This document shows, piece after piece, positions 7,549 through 14,855 of a stretch of DNA of 64,000 nucleotides. The DNA is taken from positions 1 to 64,000 of the forward strand of contig JBEKMN010000011.1 of assembly GCA_050008495.1 (NCBI GenBank), given 5' to 3'. Position numbers and translations under genes: made by a program. The DNA is from CAVROP01 sp050008495 (lineage in GTDB: Bacteria > Acidobacteriota > Terriglobia > UBA7540). Under the pieces are notes generated by a model, which was not told the DNA's origin, searched no databases, and saw only the letters and a list, made by a program, of their open reading frames with translations. Within the stretch, counting starts at the first letter, position 1, and the number at the start of each line of letters is the position of its first letter.

Positions 7549-8736
7549 GTGACTTCTAAACGTATCTTCATACTAACTCTGAGTGTCGGCACGGGGCATG
7601 TTCGTGCGGCGGAAGTGCTCCAGCGGGCGCTCTACGATTGCATTGATCCTGTCGAAGTCCACCTCCTGGACGTCCTGAAGGTGGCGCGCTCCTGGTTCCT
7701 GATGGCGTACGTCCGCCCTTACTGGTGGATGCTTCGGCGCGCTCCGGGTGTTTGGCGATGGCTCTTCGAGCGCCGGCAGAAGAAGCTCCACCGCGCCACG
7801 GCTCCGCACTGGGCATTTCGCCTCGGGTGCAAGAAAGTGCTCGAGGAGCTCAAAGCGTATGCTCCTCACCTGGTCGTCGCCAATGAAATCGGCGCGGTTG
7901 AAATCGCCGCTCTGGGCAAGCGCGAGGGGTGGTTCCACGCTCCCATTTTGGCCGTGCAGACGGATTTTCAGGCAGAGCCACCCTGGGCGCAAACGGAAGT
8001 CGATGTCTACTGTGTAGGCAGCGAAGAGGCGCGCTCGCAGCTTGTGAATTGGGGAACCTCGCCCAACCGGATTCTGGTGTGTGGCATTCCCGTTGACCCG
8101 GTATTTGCGCTTCCCCAGGATCGGAGTGAACTCCGGCGAGCCCTGGGTTTGGACGCTCACCGGCCCGTCGTGTTGGTGATGGGAGGGGGCATGGGTCCGG
8201 CCCCACTCGATGTGATCGTCGAAAGTCTGGAACTCTGCCGATTTCCACTTCAGGTCTTGGTGGTGGCCGGGCACGACGGCGTCCTCAAGCAGACCTTGGA
8301 GCAGTTGAGGGGCAGGGTCACACTGGATCTGCACGTCTTTGGCTGGACGGAGACCATACCGGAATTGATGGCGGCGGCCGATCTTTTGATCACCAAGCCG
8401 GGCGGCTTGACCACCGCCGAAGCGCTCTCGGCGGGCCTGCCGATGATTGTGACCCATCCTATTCCGGGACCGGAAGAGCGGCACGTTCGTTACCTGGTGC
8501 AGCAAGGTGTAGCAGTGCAGGCCCAGACTCTCGAGGAGATTCCGCAAGCCGTAACGCAGATGCTCAGCAAACCGGAAACCCTGGCGGAGATGAGCCGCCG
8601 CCAGAAGGATTTGTCCCGGCCGGATTCCGCCCATGCCATCGCGCAGGTGGGCCAGGCGCTGCTCGAGAAAAGCACCTACATCGACTTGCTGGCAACTCGC
8701 CCCACGCGGCCCGGGGAATCGACGTACTTGATGTAA
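7549..8736 (+). CDS. MGDG-synthase/MurG-like (GT28) glycosyltransferase
   Basis: A 395-residue GT-B glycosyltransferase. The N-terminal MGDG-synthase-like domain begins ILTLSVGTGHVRAAEVL (glycine-rich acceptor loop). The C-terminal GT28 domain has VLVMGGGMG, the VFGWTETIPELMAAADLLI segment and the nucleotide-sugar motif KPGGLTTAEALSAGLPMI. Family members transfer a sugar from a UDP-sugar to diacylglycerol or a related lipid at the membrane face. GTG 7549 is chosen because everything upstream is repeat sequence. Beside an ACP and a ketosynthase, a glycolipid-forming role is likely; acceptor and sugar cannot be read from sequence. Confidence 0.87.
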   Translation: MTSKRIFILTLSVGTGHVRAAEVLQRALYDCIDPVEVHLLDVLKVARSWFLMAYVRPYWWMLRRAPGVWRWLFERRQKKLHRATAPHWAFRLGCKKVLEELKAYAPHLVVANEIGAVEIAALGKREGWFHAPILAVQTDFQAEPPWAQTEVDVYCVGSEEARSQLVNWGTSPNRILVCGIPVDPVFALPQDRSELRRALGLDAHRPVVLVMGGGMGPAPLDVIVESLELCRFPLQVLVVAGHDGVLKQTLEQLRGRVTLDLHVFGWTETIPELMAAADLLITKPGGLTTAEALSAGLPMIVTHPIPGPEERHVRYLVQQGVAVQAQTLEEIPQAVTQMLSKPETLAEMSRRQKDLSRPDSAHAIAQVGQALLEKSTYIDLLATRPTRPGESTYLM

Positions 8737-8738
8737 GA

Positions 8739-8828
8739 CGTCCGTTGTCCGTAGTCAGTGGTCAGTTGCTCCCGCTTGGTATGGTCTTGTGCAACGGACG
8801 ACTGACAACGGACAAAAGACCACGGACC
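8739..8828. repeat. TCCGTTGTCCGT inverted repeat
   Basis: Left arm 8739-8769 (CGTCCGTTGTCCGTAGTCAG) and right arm 8791-8828 (GCAACGGACGACTGACAACG and CCACGGAC) are near complements. It occupies the glycosyltransferase-to-adenylating-enzyme junction and adds false codons before the next start. Confidence 0.8.
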
Positions 8829-8842
8829 AGGAACGCTTCCAA

Positions 8843-10159
8843 ATGTTAAGCCGTATGCGCAAACTCGTTGAGCGCGCCGTGATCGGCGAATCGGTCCCGA
8901 GCCTTGTTCGCTGGGGGAAATATGTACCTCGCGCGCTGATCGAAGGCATTCAACGCGACTCGTTTTGCGAGTTGGTGCGATACGCGGCAGAGCGCCAAGC
9001 CTTCTTCGGGCGCAAGTTGCGCGAGAGCGGCATCGTGGCGAACCGAGTCCGGCGCCCGGAAGACCTGGAAGACATCTTCACCACACCAGAGGACTTGCGC
9101 AACCTGCCGGCGGAAGATTTCCTTTGCCGTGAACCCCAATTGGTGTTTGAAACCACCGGCACCTCCGGAGGCCCCAAGCGCGTCTATTTCAGTTACGAGG
9201 AGTTGGAGTTCACGGCCCGCTACGAGGCGGCGGCCATGTGGGAAAACGGCGTGCGGCCGGGCGACCGGGTAGTCTGCACATTCGACGCGGGGTATTGGAT
9301 CAGCGGTTGGGTCACCTTTCTAGCTTGCAAGCGCATGGGAGTTTTCTGTTCGGCGACTGGCAAGCCCCACCCGCGCGAACTCTATTCCCGCATGCCGATC
9401 TACAAATATAACGTCATCGCCGCGGATCCCACCTGGCTGGTGAGCCTGAGCGAGATTGCAGAGCAAGAAGGCGTCTTCCCGCTGAAGCTGATCGTCGCTG
9501 CCGGAGACCGCATGACGGAAGTCTATCGGAACTACGTCGAGAGCGTCTGGAAGTGCCCTGTAGTTCTCGGCTACGGATCCACCGAGCAGGGCGGGGGCAC
9601 GGCGATGGAGTGTCTCAGGCGGGAAGGCTATCACCTGGACGAGTTCAACTATTTTATCGAAATTGTTGACCCTGACTCGGAAGGCTACGGCGAACTTGTG
9701 GTGACCACGCTTTCGCGGCGCACCATGCCGCTCGTTCGTTACCGGGTGCGCGATGTGACACGGTTCATCAATGAACCTTGCCCCTGCGGCGCCACCATCC
9801 GCCGCATGGCCAAAATCCGCGGCCGGGTGGACGAAATGGTGGTGATGGGGGCCGGGAACATGTACCCGGAAATCTTCGAGCGCGTGCTCCACGATGTGGA
9901 AGGAATTTCCGAGAATTGGCAGGTGGCGGTCCGGCAGGAAGGCGTCCACGACATCCTCGAGTTCCGGCTCGAGTTGAGGAACGGCACGAACCCCTCGACG
10001 GTCGAAAACGCCGTGCGGAAGAACCTCGAAGCGCGCTACCCGGACGTCTGGGCGAACCAACTCTGCGGGATGTACCGGCTTGAGTTTCGCATTTTTCCGC
10101 CCGGAGAGATGACGCAGGGGAGGAAGCCCCGGCGGCTGGTCGATGAAAGGAAGGGGTAG
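8843..10159 (+). CDS. PaaK-like adenylate-forming enzyme (acyl/aryl-CoA ligase family)
   Basis: A 438-residue member of the phenylacetate-CoA ligase (PaaK) branch of the ANL superfamily. Seen are the P-loop TTGTSGGPK (104-112), the core motif GYGSTEQGG (243-251), RYRVRD (299-304) before a CPCG (313-316), and the hinge/C-terminal domain with IRGRVDEMV. Family members activate a carboxylic acid as acyl-AMP and pass it to CoA, or in some clusters to a carrier protein. With an ACP four genes upstream, loading of a starter or amino acid is a reasonable inference. AGGAA lies 9 bp before ATG 8843; the upstream in-frame codons are repeat-derived. Confidence 0.85.
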   Translation: MLSRMRKLVERAVIGESVPSLVRWGKYVPRALIEGIQRDSFCELVRYAAERQAFFGRKLRESGIVANRVRRPEDLEDIFTTPEDLRNLPAEDFLCREPQLVFETTGTSGGPKRVYFSYEELEFTARYEAAAMWENGVRPGDRVVCTFDAGYWISGWVTFLACKRMGVFCSATGKPHPRELYSRMPIYKYNVIAADPTWLVSLSEIAEQEGVFPLKLIVAAGDRMTEVYRNYVESVWKCPVVLGYGSTEQGGGTAMECLRREGYHLDEFNYFIEIVDPDSEGYGELVVTTLSRRTMPLVRYRVRDVTRFINEPCPCGATIRRMAKIRGRVDEMVVMGAGNMYPEIFERVLHDVEGISENWQVAVRQEGVHDILEFRLELRNGTNPSTVENAVRKNLEARYPDVWANQLCGMYRLEFRIFPPGEMTQGRKPRRLVDERKG

Positions 10160-10160
10160 A

Positions 10161-10228
10161 TGGTATGTCGGAGGTGGTAGGTGGGGAGAATAGGCCCCAC
10201 CTGCCACATACCACCTACCACATACCGC
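10161..10228. repeat. GGTATGTGGTAGGTGG-type inverted repeat
   Basis: GGTATGTCGGAGGTGGTAGG (10161 on) pairs with CCACCTACCACATACC ending near 10227, with an inner GGTGGGG/CCCCACC stem. It lies between the PaaK-like stop codon and the HAD start and ends 6 bp before the ATG, so the stem could sequester translation initiation of the HAD gene. Confidence 0.82.
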
Positions 10229-10233
10229 ATGAA

Positions 10234-10884
10234 ATGACCATCTTCACAGACTTTGATGGGACGATCACCCAGCGCGACGTGACGGATGAAATCCTGTCGC
10301 AACTGGCGCACCCTTCTTGGCGGGATGTCGAGCAGGAGTGGACGCGCGGATTGATCGGGTCGCGCGAATGCCTGGAGCGGCAGCTCGCGCTCGTCGACAC
10401 CTCCGCGGAGGATCTCAACGCCTTAATTGATGCGGTTCCCATTGACCCCGCTTTCAGCACTTTCTACCGCTTTACACACCGGCGAGGCATTCCGCTCTAT
10501 GTTTTAAGCGAAGGATTCGACTACGTGATAGCACGCGTCCTGAAGCGCGCCGGCATGGAGGGGCCGTTTCGAAACGGCATGCAGGTGTTCTCAAGCGCCC
10601 TGCGGCTCGAAGGCCGCCGCCTCATACCCTCCTTCCCTCATTCTTCCCCGCCCTGCGAGCATGGGTGCGGCACGTGCAAAGCGGCGCTGCTTCGGCGCCT
10701 CGGAGAAGGAAAACGTCCCATCATCTTCGTGGGCGATGGGCTCTCCGATCGATTCGCCGTGGATCAGGCGGATGTGGTGTTTGCCAAACGGCAGTTGCTC
10801 GCCTATTGCCAGGAGCACGGCAAAGCGTACCGTCCGTTCGAGACGTTTGCCGACGTTGAGCAAGCCGTGGCCGCCATGCTTTAG
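10234..10884 (+). CDS. HAD-IB family phosphatase (MtnX/SerB-like)
   Basis: A 216-residue HAD hydrolase. Motif I is DFDGT with nucleophile D6 and D8, motif II is the YVLSEGF region, a motif III lysine lies in GTCKAALLRRL, and motif IV is VGDGLSDRFAV. The size and HGCGTCK stretch resemble MtnX-like and phosphoserine-phosphatase-like enzymes. It presumably dephosphorylates a small phosphorylated intermediate of the operon's pathway; the substrate is unknown. ATG 10234 is used because earlier codons come from an inverted repeat. Its TAG stop is formed by the first bases of the repeat at 10882. Confidence 0.85.
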   Translation: MTIFTDFDGTITQRDVTDEILSQLAHPSWRDVEQEWTRGLIGSRECLERQLALVDTSAEDLNALIDAVPIDPAFSTFYRFTHRRGIPLYVLSEGFDYVIARVLKRAGMEGPFRNGMQVFSSALRLEGRRLIPSFPHSSPPCEHGCGTCKAALLRRLGEGKRPIIFVGDGLSDRFAVDQADVVFAKRQLLAYCQEHGKAYRPFETFADVEQAVAAML

Positions 10885-10941
10885 GGGCGACCCTCGTGGC
10901 CACCCCGGGCAACCATCCGCCGCTTGGCGGATTGCCCCTAC
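10882..10941. repeat. GTAGGGGC-family element overlapping a stop codon
   Basis: TAGGGGCGACCCTCGTGG runs to TTGGCGGATTGCCCCTACG with an internal CCGCCGCTTGGCGG stem. Its initial TAG is the stop codon of the HAD gene. It ends about 13 bp before the GGAGG of the aminotransferase, so it fills the junction exactly. Confidence 0.8.
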
Positions 10942-10968
10942 GAACTCCATTACGGAGGCAATAATCCT

Positions 10969-12357
10969 TTGGCGATTTCTGGTGCAAGTCCAAGAACTGA
11001 CGAACTATTACAACTCGAACGCAAGTATTGTTCCTTCGGTGACACGGTCCATTACCTCGACCCCCCGAAGATTTTTGTCGATTGCGAAGGCAGCTACCTT
11101 TACGACGAGCAAGGCACTCCTTATCTCGACCTTCAGATGTGGTATTCAGCAGCGAGCTTCGGCTACAAGAATCGCCGGCTGGGCGAGGCCCTGAAGCGGC
11201 AAGTGGACCGGCTTCCCCAACTTGCCTGCCAGTACCTGCACGCGGAAAAGGTGGAAGTGGCGGCGCGCATCGCCCAGTACTGCGAGAAGCGATTCGGAGT
11301 GAAGGGCCGGGTGCAGTTCAATGTGGGCGGCTCGCAAGCCATCGAGGACTCGCTGAAGTTGGTGCGGAATTACACCGGCAAGAGCCTGATGTTCGCCTTC
11401 ATGGGCGGGTATCACGGACGGACGCTCGGCGCCTCCGCCATCACCTCGAGTTACCGCTACCGCCGCCGCTACGGCCACTTCGGCGAGCGCGCCCAGTTTG
11501 TCTTTTATCCTTACTGCTTTCGCTGCATCTATGGACTGAAACCCGAAAGCTGCAATCTCTACTGCGAGGACCAGTTCGCTCACCTCTTCGACAACGAATA
11601 TCACGGGGTGTGGGACGCGAAGGCGCAGAGCGCGGAGTACGGCGCTTTTTATATCGAAGCCGTGCAGGGGACGGGCGGCTACGTTATTCCGCCTCGCGAG
11701 TACTTTCAGCGCCTGAAGGAGACTTGCGACCGGCGCAAGATCCTGATTGTCGATGACGAAATCCAGATGGGCTTTTACCGAACGGGAAAATTCTGGGCTA
11801 TTGAGAATTTCGGTATTACCCCGGATATTATTGTCTTTGGTAAGGCGCTCACCAACGGCCTGAATCCCATCTCCGGCATCTGGGCGCGCGAAGAACTCAT
11901 CACGCCGGAGCTTTTCCCGCCCGGCTCAACCCACTCAACCTTCTCTTCCAATACCTTGGGCACGGCAGTCGCTCTCGAGACGCTCAAGATGCTCGAAGAA
12001 GAGGACTACGAGAAACTGGTCAACGAAAAAGGCGCCTATTTCCTCGCCGGCCTTAAGGACCTGCAAAGCCGCTTCCCAGGCATTATAGGGAATGTGGACG
12101 GATTAGGGCTGGCCCTGCGCATCGAAGTTTGCAAAGAGGACGGTGTGACCCCGGACCGCAATCTCGTGGACCGCATTTTTGCCGAGGGCTTGAAAGGCGA
12201 CCTCGAAGTTGCCGGACGTAAGTATGGCCTGGTACTCGACGTGGGAGGCTACTACAAAAACGTGTTCACCCTGGCACCCTCCTTCACCATCACGCGCGAG
12301 GAAACAGATCTCGCGCTCGAGTTGCTCTCCCAACTATTCCGCCGCTGCCGTCAGTAA
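10969..12357 (+). CDS. Class III PLP-dependent aminotransferase
   Basis: A 462-residue fold-type I aminotransferase. Seen are the aspartate D263 (IVDDEIQMG), the PLP-binding lysine K292 (VFGKALTNG) and MGGYHGRT upstream. A Cys cluster C183, C186, C195, C199 (YCFRCIYGL, ESCNLYC) resembles that of some archaeal 4-aminobutyrate-type enzymes and may bind metal. The start is set at TTG 10969, 10 bp after a strong GGAGG; an earlier in-frame TTG at 10924 is inside a repeat. Class III enzymes act on omega-amino acids, and in iturin-type synthases they aminate beta-ketoacyl-ACP. Amination of the product of the operon's ketosynthase is therefore conceivable, but unproven. Confidence 0.85.
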   Translation: MAISGASPRTDELLQLERKYCSFGDTVHYLDPPKIFVDCEGSYLYDEQGTPYLDLQMWYSAASFGYKNRRLGEALKRQVDRLPQLACQYLHAEKVEVAARIAQYCEKRFGVKGRVQFNVGGSQAIEDSLKLVRNYTGKSLMFAFMGGYHGRTLGASAITSSYRYRRRYGHFGERAQFVFYPYCFRCIYGLKPESCNLYCEDQFAHLFDNEYHGVWDAKAQSAEYGAFYIEAVQGTGGYVIPPREYFQRLKETCDRRKILIVDDEIQMGFYRTGKFWAIENFGITPDIIVFGKALTNGLNPISGIWAREELITPELFPPGSTHSTFSSNTLGTAVALETLKMLEEEDYEKLVNEKGAYFLAGLKDLQSRFPGIIGNVDGLGLALRIEVCKEDGVTPDRNLVDRIFAEGLKGDLEVAGRKYGLVLDVGGYYKNVFTLAPSFTITREETDLALELLSQLFRRCRQ

Positions 12358-12429
12358 GCGCGACGAGCGTGACAAAGCGTCCTCAATTTCGTAAGATAGC
12401 GCTGTTACGATAGGAGTGGGAGATGTCTT

Positions 12430-12687
12430 ATGACGGTGATCGAACTTCCCGATGAACAGGCGGCAGCGCTGAAAGCCAAGGCTGCTGCGGAGGGTCTTTC
12501 TCTTGAGGCGTGGCTCCAAAAGCTCGCTGAACAGGAGCGCCCAGCAAGCCGCCCGCGGCGACACATTGCCGACGTGATCCTCGAAAATATGCAGGATGTG
12601 CCGCCTGAAATCATGGCGACCATGCCGGAGGACGGCGCCAGCCAGCACGATCATTACATTTACGGCTGGCCCAAGAAAGAAGAATGA
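12430..12687 (+). CDS. VapB/FitA-like ribbon-helix-helix antitoxin
   Basis: An 85-residue protein. Its N-terminus TVIELPDEQAAALKAKAAAE reads as a strand-helix-helix ribbon-helix-helix DNA-binding unit (about 1-40), followed by a proline/arginine linker and an acidic C-terminal tail (PPEIMATMPEDGASQHDHYI) suited to binding a toxin. It overlaps the downstream PIN-domain gene by 4 bp (ATGA), the classic antitoxin-toxin arrangement. GGAG lies just upstream of ATG 12430. RHH antitoxins repress their own operon, with the toxin as co-repressor. Confidence 0.82.
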   Translation: MTVIELPDEQAAALKAKAAAEGLSLEAWLQKLAEQERPASRPRRHIADVILENMQDVPPEIMATMPEDGASQHDHYIYGWPKKEE

Positions 12688-13100
12688 CCGCGCTTTTCGC
12701 TGATACGTTCTATTGGATCGCCCTGGTCGATCTCACTGACAGCGCCCATCAGCGCGCCTTGGCGCTTACTTCCGAGCGCGCGGACTCTCCCATCGTCACC
12801 ACGGATGAGGTGTTGGCCGAGTATCTTACGTTCTTTGCGACGGCTCCCGAGCAGATGCGCCGCAAAGCTGTTACGAACGTCCAGCACATTCTCGAAGACC
12901 CTGGAGTCCAGGTCGTTCCGCAGAGTCGGGAATCGTTTCTCTCCGGCATCGCTCTCTACGAAGCGCGGCCCGATAAAGGCTACAGCCTGACGGATTGCAT
13001 CTCCATGCAGACGATGCGCAACAAAGGGCTGATCGAGGCTCTTACCAATGACCGGCATTTTGAGCAGGAAGGGTTCCGAGCACTGTTTCGCGATTCCTGA
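12684..13100 (+). CDS. PIN-domain toxin (VapC-like ribonuclease)
   Basis: A 138-residue PIN domain with all four expected acidic residues: D7 (FADTFYW), E46 (DEVLAEY), D104 (SLTDCISM) and D123 (TNDRHF). These bind Mg2+/Mn2+ for single-strand RNA cleavage; VapC toxins cut tRNA or rRNA and stop growth. The ATG overlaps the antitoxin's TGA. Length is typical and no disruption is seen, so the pair looks active. Confidence 0.88.
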   Translation: MTALFADTFYWIALVDLTDSAHQRALALTSERADSPIVTTDEVLAEYLTFFATAPEQMRRKAVTNVQHILEDPGVQVVPQSRESFLSGIALYEARPDKGYSLTDCISMQTMRNKGLIEALTNDRHFEQEGFRALFRDS

Positions 13101-13162
13101 AGGAGTCTTTGAGGCTTTCAGATCTCGCTGCGGCCTCATTGCCGTCAACCAGGCATCGGTTC

Positions 13163-13201
13163 TAGCGCAGACATGCAAACTGCCGCATGTCTGTGCCACC
13201 C
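13163..13201. repeat. GCAGACATGC hairpin repeat
   Basis: GCGCAGACATGC and GCATGTCTGTGCCACCC form a stem with a short loop, the same hairpin as the inner part of 768-862 and more diverged. It lies downstream of the PIN toxin gene. Confidence 0.65.
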
Positions 13202-13291
13202 GGCGCGAGGAGCCAAAACGCGTCAATAAAAGTGAAATCGGAAGCGATTTAAAGGGCAAGCACTAAGCCCGACGCCAAGGGTTAAACAGCC

Positions 13292-13549
13292 ATGACAAAC
13301 GAAGAGGTACGTTTTTTCAATCTGACAAGAGCATACGCGGAGCGGAGGCACCCCTTCATTCTGAGGGAGCTCACAACTCTCGATGAACGATCAATGACAC
13401 GCAAACTTATCTTCAACGACCCCAAAGGGCCTAAGGACGTAACTCGGCAGGTCACGGTGTCTGAGGATCAGTTTCGCGAATCCGTTGGGGCAGATGTGCC
13501 CAGCCCGGCGGTAGCACGAAATATCGACGAAGCCCTGAGCGAAAGTTGA
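13292..13549 (+). CDS. Small hypothetical protein
   Basis: An 85-residue, charged, soluble-looking protein (MTNEEVRFFNLTRAYAERR) that I do not recognise. It has no signal peptide, transmembrane segment or cysteine. Coding is suggested by an ATG start, a plausible amino-acid mix and a position between a toxin-antitoxin pair and a convergent gene. It could be a small orphan antitoxin-like or phage-derived protein, but no motif shows this. No strong ribosome binding site is seen. Confidence 0.45.
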   Translation: MTNEEVRFFNLTRAYAERRHPFILRELTTLDERSMTRKLIFNDPKGPKDVTRQVTVSEDQFRESVGADVPSPAVARNIDEALSES

Positions 13550-13595
13550 TCGGGGGCTTGCGCCCACCACTAAGCGCCGCTGCCGGACGCCGCGC

Positions 13596-13633
13596 CGTGG
13601 CGACCCGGCGCGGGAGCGCCGGGTTCTGCCACG
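13596..13633. terminator. Long GC-rich hairpin between convergent genes
   Basis: CGTGGCGACCCGGCGC pairs with GCGCCGGGTTCTGCCACG around GGGA. It lies between the convergent ends at 13549 (+) and 13646 (-), so it could terminate or stabilise both transcripts. There is no T-tract, so it may simply be another dispersed palindrome. Confidence 0.45.
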
Positions 13634-13645
13634 TCAGCGAGAACG

Positions 13646-14734
13646 TTATTCCAACAGTTTGAAGTCCAGCACACGAACTTCCTCCTTGGTTGTCCTCTCG
13701 CCGACGGTGCCGGATACGCTCAGAGGGCGACAGTCGCCCACGTAACGCTTGAGATTCAAATTCACTGTTTCTTCTATGTACTTCGCGAAGCTCGGTGGGA
13801 TCACGACATCACCGCACGTCACACCCTCCATGTAGTCTATCGGCTTATATCCCCGTTCCTTGTCGCCTTCGAAAAACACGACGTAAAAATGTATGTTTTT
13901 GACGGACACGCGGAGGTGGTTCCGAAAAGTGAAGGAAAAAATGCCGTGAAATGCAGGATCCCAGGCGAAATCGTCGGTCGTCACAACGTCGGCGTTCTTT
14001 GCGCCGAACATGCGGGCGAACCAATCCGTGCTCCCCTGTAGCTGCTGTTCCGCCGAAAGGGGACGCGGCGGTCCAATGCGTTTGAGAAGTGCTGCTAGAT
14101 ACGAGGATGGGATCGCAAAATTTAGGTTCTGGCCTTCGCTGAAGGTGGCGACGGCAACACCCACGACCTCGCCCCGACCGTTGATAACTGGGCCACCGCT
14201 GCTACCAGGCGAAATCGGTGCAGTAATCTGAAGGAGCTTGTCAGCGCCGATTGTCCGAATCCCGCTCACGATGCCTTGGGAAAAAGTGCCCTCCAACCCT
14301 TCGGGGTTCCCGATCGCGTAAACGGCGTCGCCTACCGCAACGTCTTCGCTCTGGCCTAACCTCAGGGGCGGGGCGGCAAAGCCGGGAATTTTGAGCACTG
14401 CCAGGTCTGCGCTCGCATCTACAGCGACCAGATTATTCACCGCGTAGGTCTGAGCGAGCCCCACACGTCTGGCTTGGCCCGCCGAAGCCCCACGCACTAC
14501 ATGCACGTTCGTGGCAATGAGGCCGTCTCCCACGAAGAAGCCGCTGCCTAACGACACGGGTTGTCCATCGGCGTCCTGCATCAATAGGAGAACAACCGAC
14601 GGGAAGGTGTTCTGCGCCAACTGCCGTGCGCTCTGAGCAGCCAAGGCGGAGTGAATCAAAAAGGCCGAGAGACAGAGCGCTGTTTTGCAGTGGGTACCTT
14701 CACGATGCCGGACCATAGGCAGCCTCGATTCCAA
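13646..14734 (-). CDS. Secreted HtrA-like S1C serine protease without a visible PDZ domain
   Basis: A 362-residue trypsin-fold protease with a complete triad: H78 (ATNVHVV), D110 (ASADLAVL) and S179 (SPGSSGGPV). An N-terminal hydrophobic stretch (LCLSAFLIHSALAA) suggests export. After the protease domain (about 40-235) comes a C-terminal domain of about 125 residues (FRNHLRVSVKNIHFYVVFFE) that resembles a beta-sandwich more than a PDZ domain. The role is probably periplasmic protein quality control or processing. The start may be the ATG at 14734 or 14716; the latter shortens an otherwise long N-terminus. Confidence 0.82.
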   Translation of the reverse strand: MESRLPMVRHREGTHCKTALCLSAFLIHSALAAQSARQLAQNTFPSVVLLLMQDADGQPVSLGSGFFVGDGLIATNVHVVRGASAGQARRVGLAQTYAVNNLVAVDASADLAVLKIPGFAAPPLRLGQSEDVAVGDAVYAIGNPEGLEGTFSQGIVSGIRTIGADKLLQITAPISPGSSGGPVINGRGEVVGVAVATFSEGQNLNFAIPSSYLAALLKRIGPPRPLSAEQQLQGSTDWFARMFGAKNADVVTTDDFAWDPAFHGIFSFTFRNHLRVSVKNIHFYVVFFEGDKERGYKPIDYMEGVTCGDVVIPPSFAKYIEETVNLNLKRYVGDCRPLSVSGTVGERTTKEEVRVLDFKLLE

Positions 14735-14855
14735 CTGCGGATTCCTGATTGTGAGGGATTATACATCCGATACGGGGAGATTGTAGCGGGGAACACGAAT
14801 TGACCACGAATTGAGTCGTGCAACTGACGAACGACTATTGGCCACCCCCTCACCG

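Noticed and set aside
10924..10968. Earlier TTG start for the class III aminotransferase
   Set aside because: It lies inside the TAGGGGCG repeat and has no ribosome binding site, while TTG 10969 has GGAGG at good spacing.
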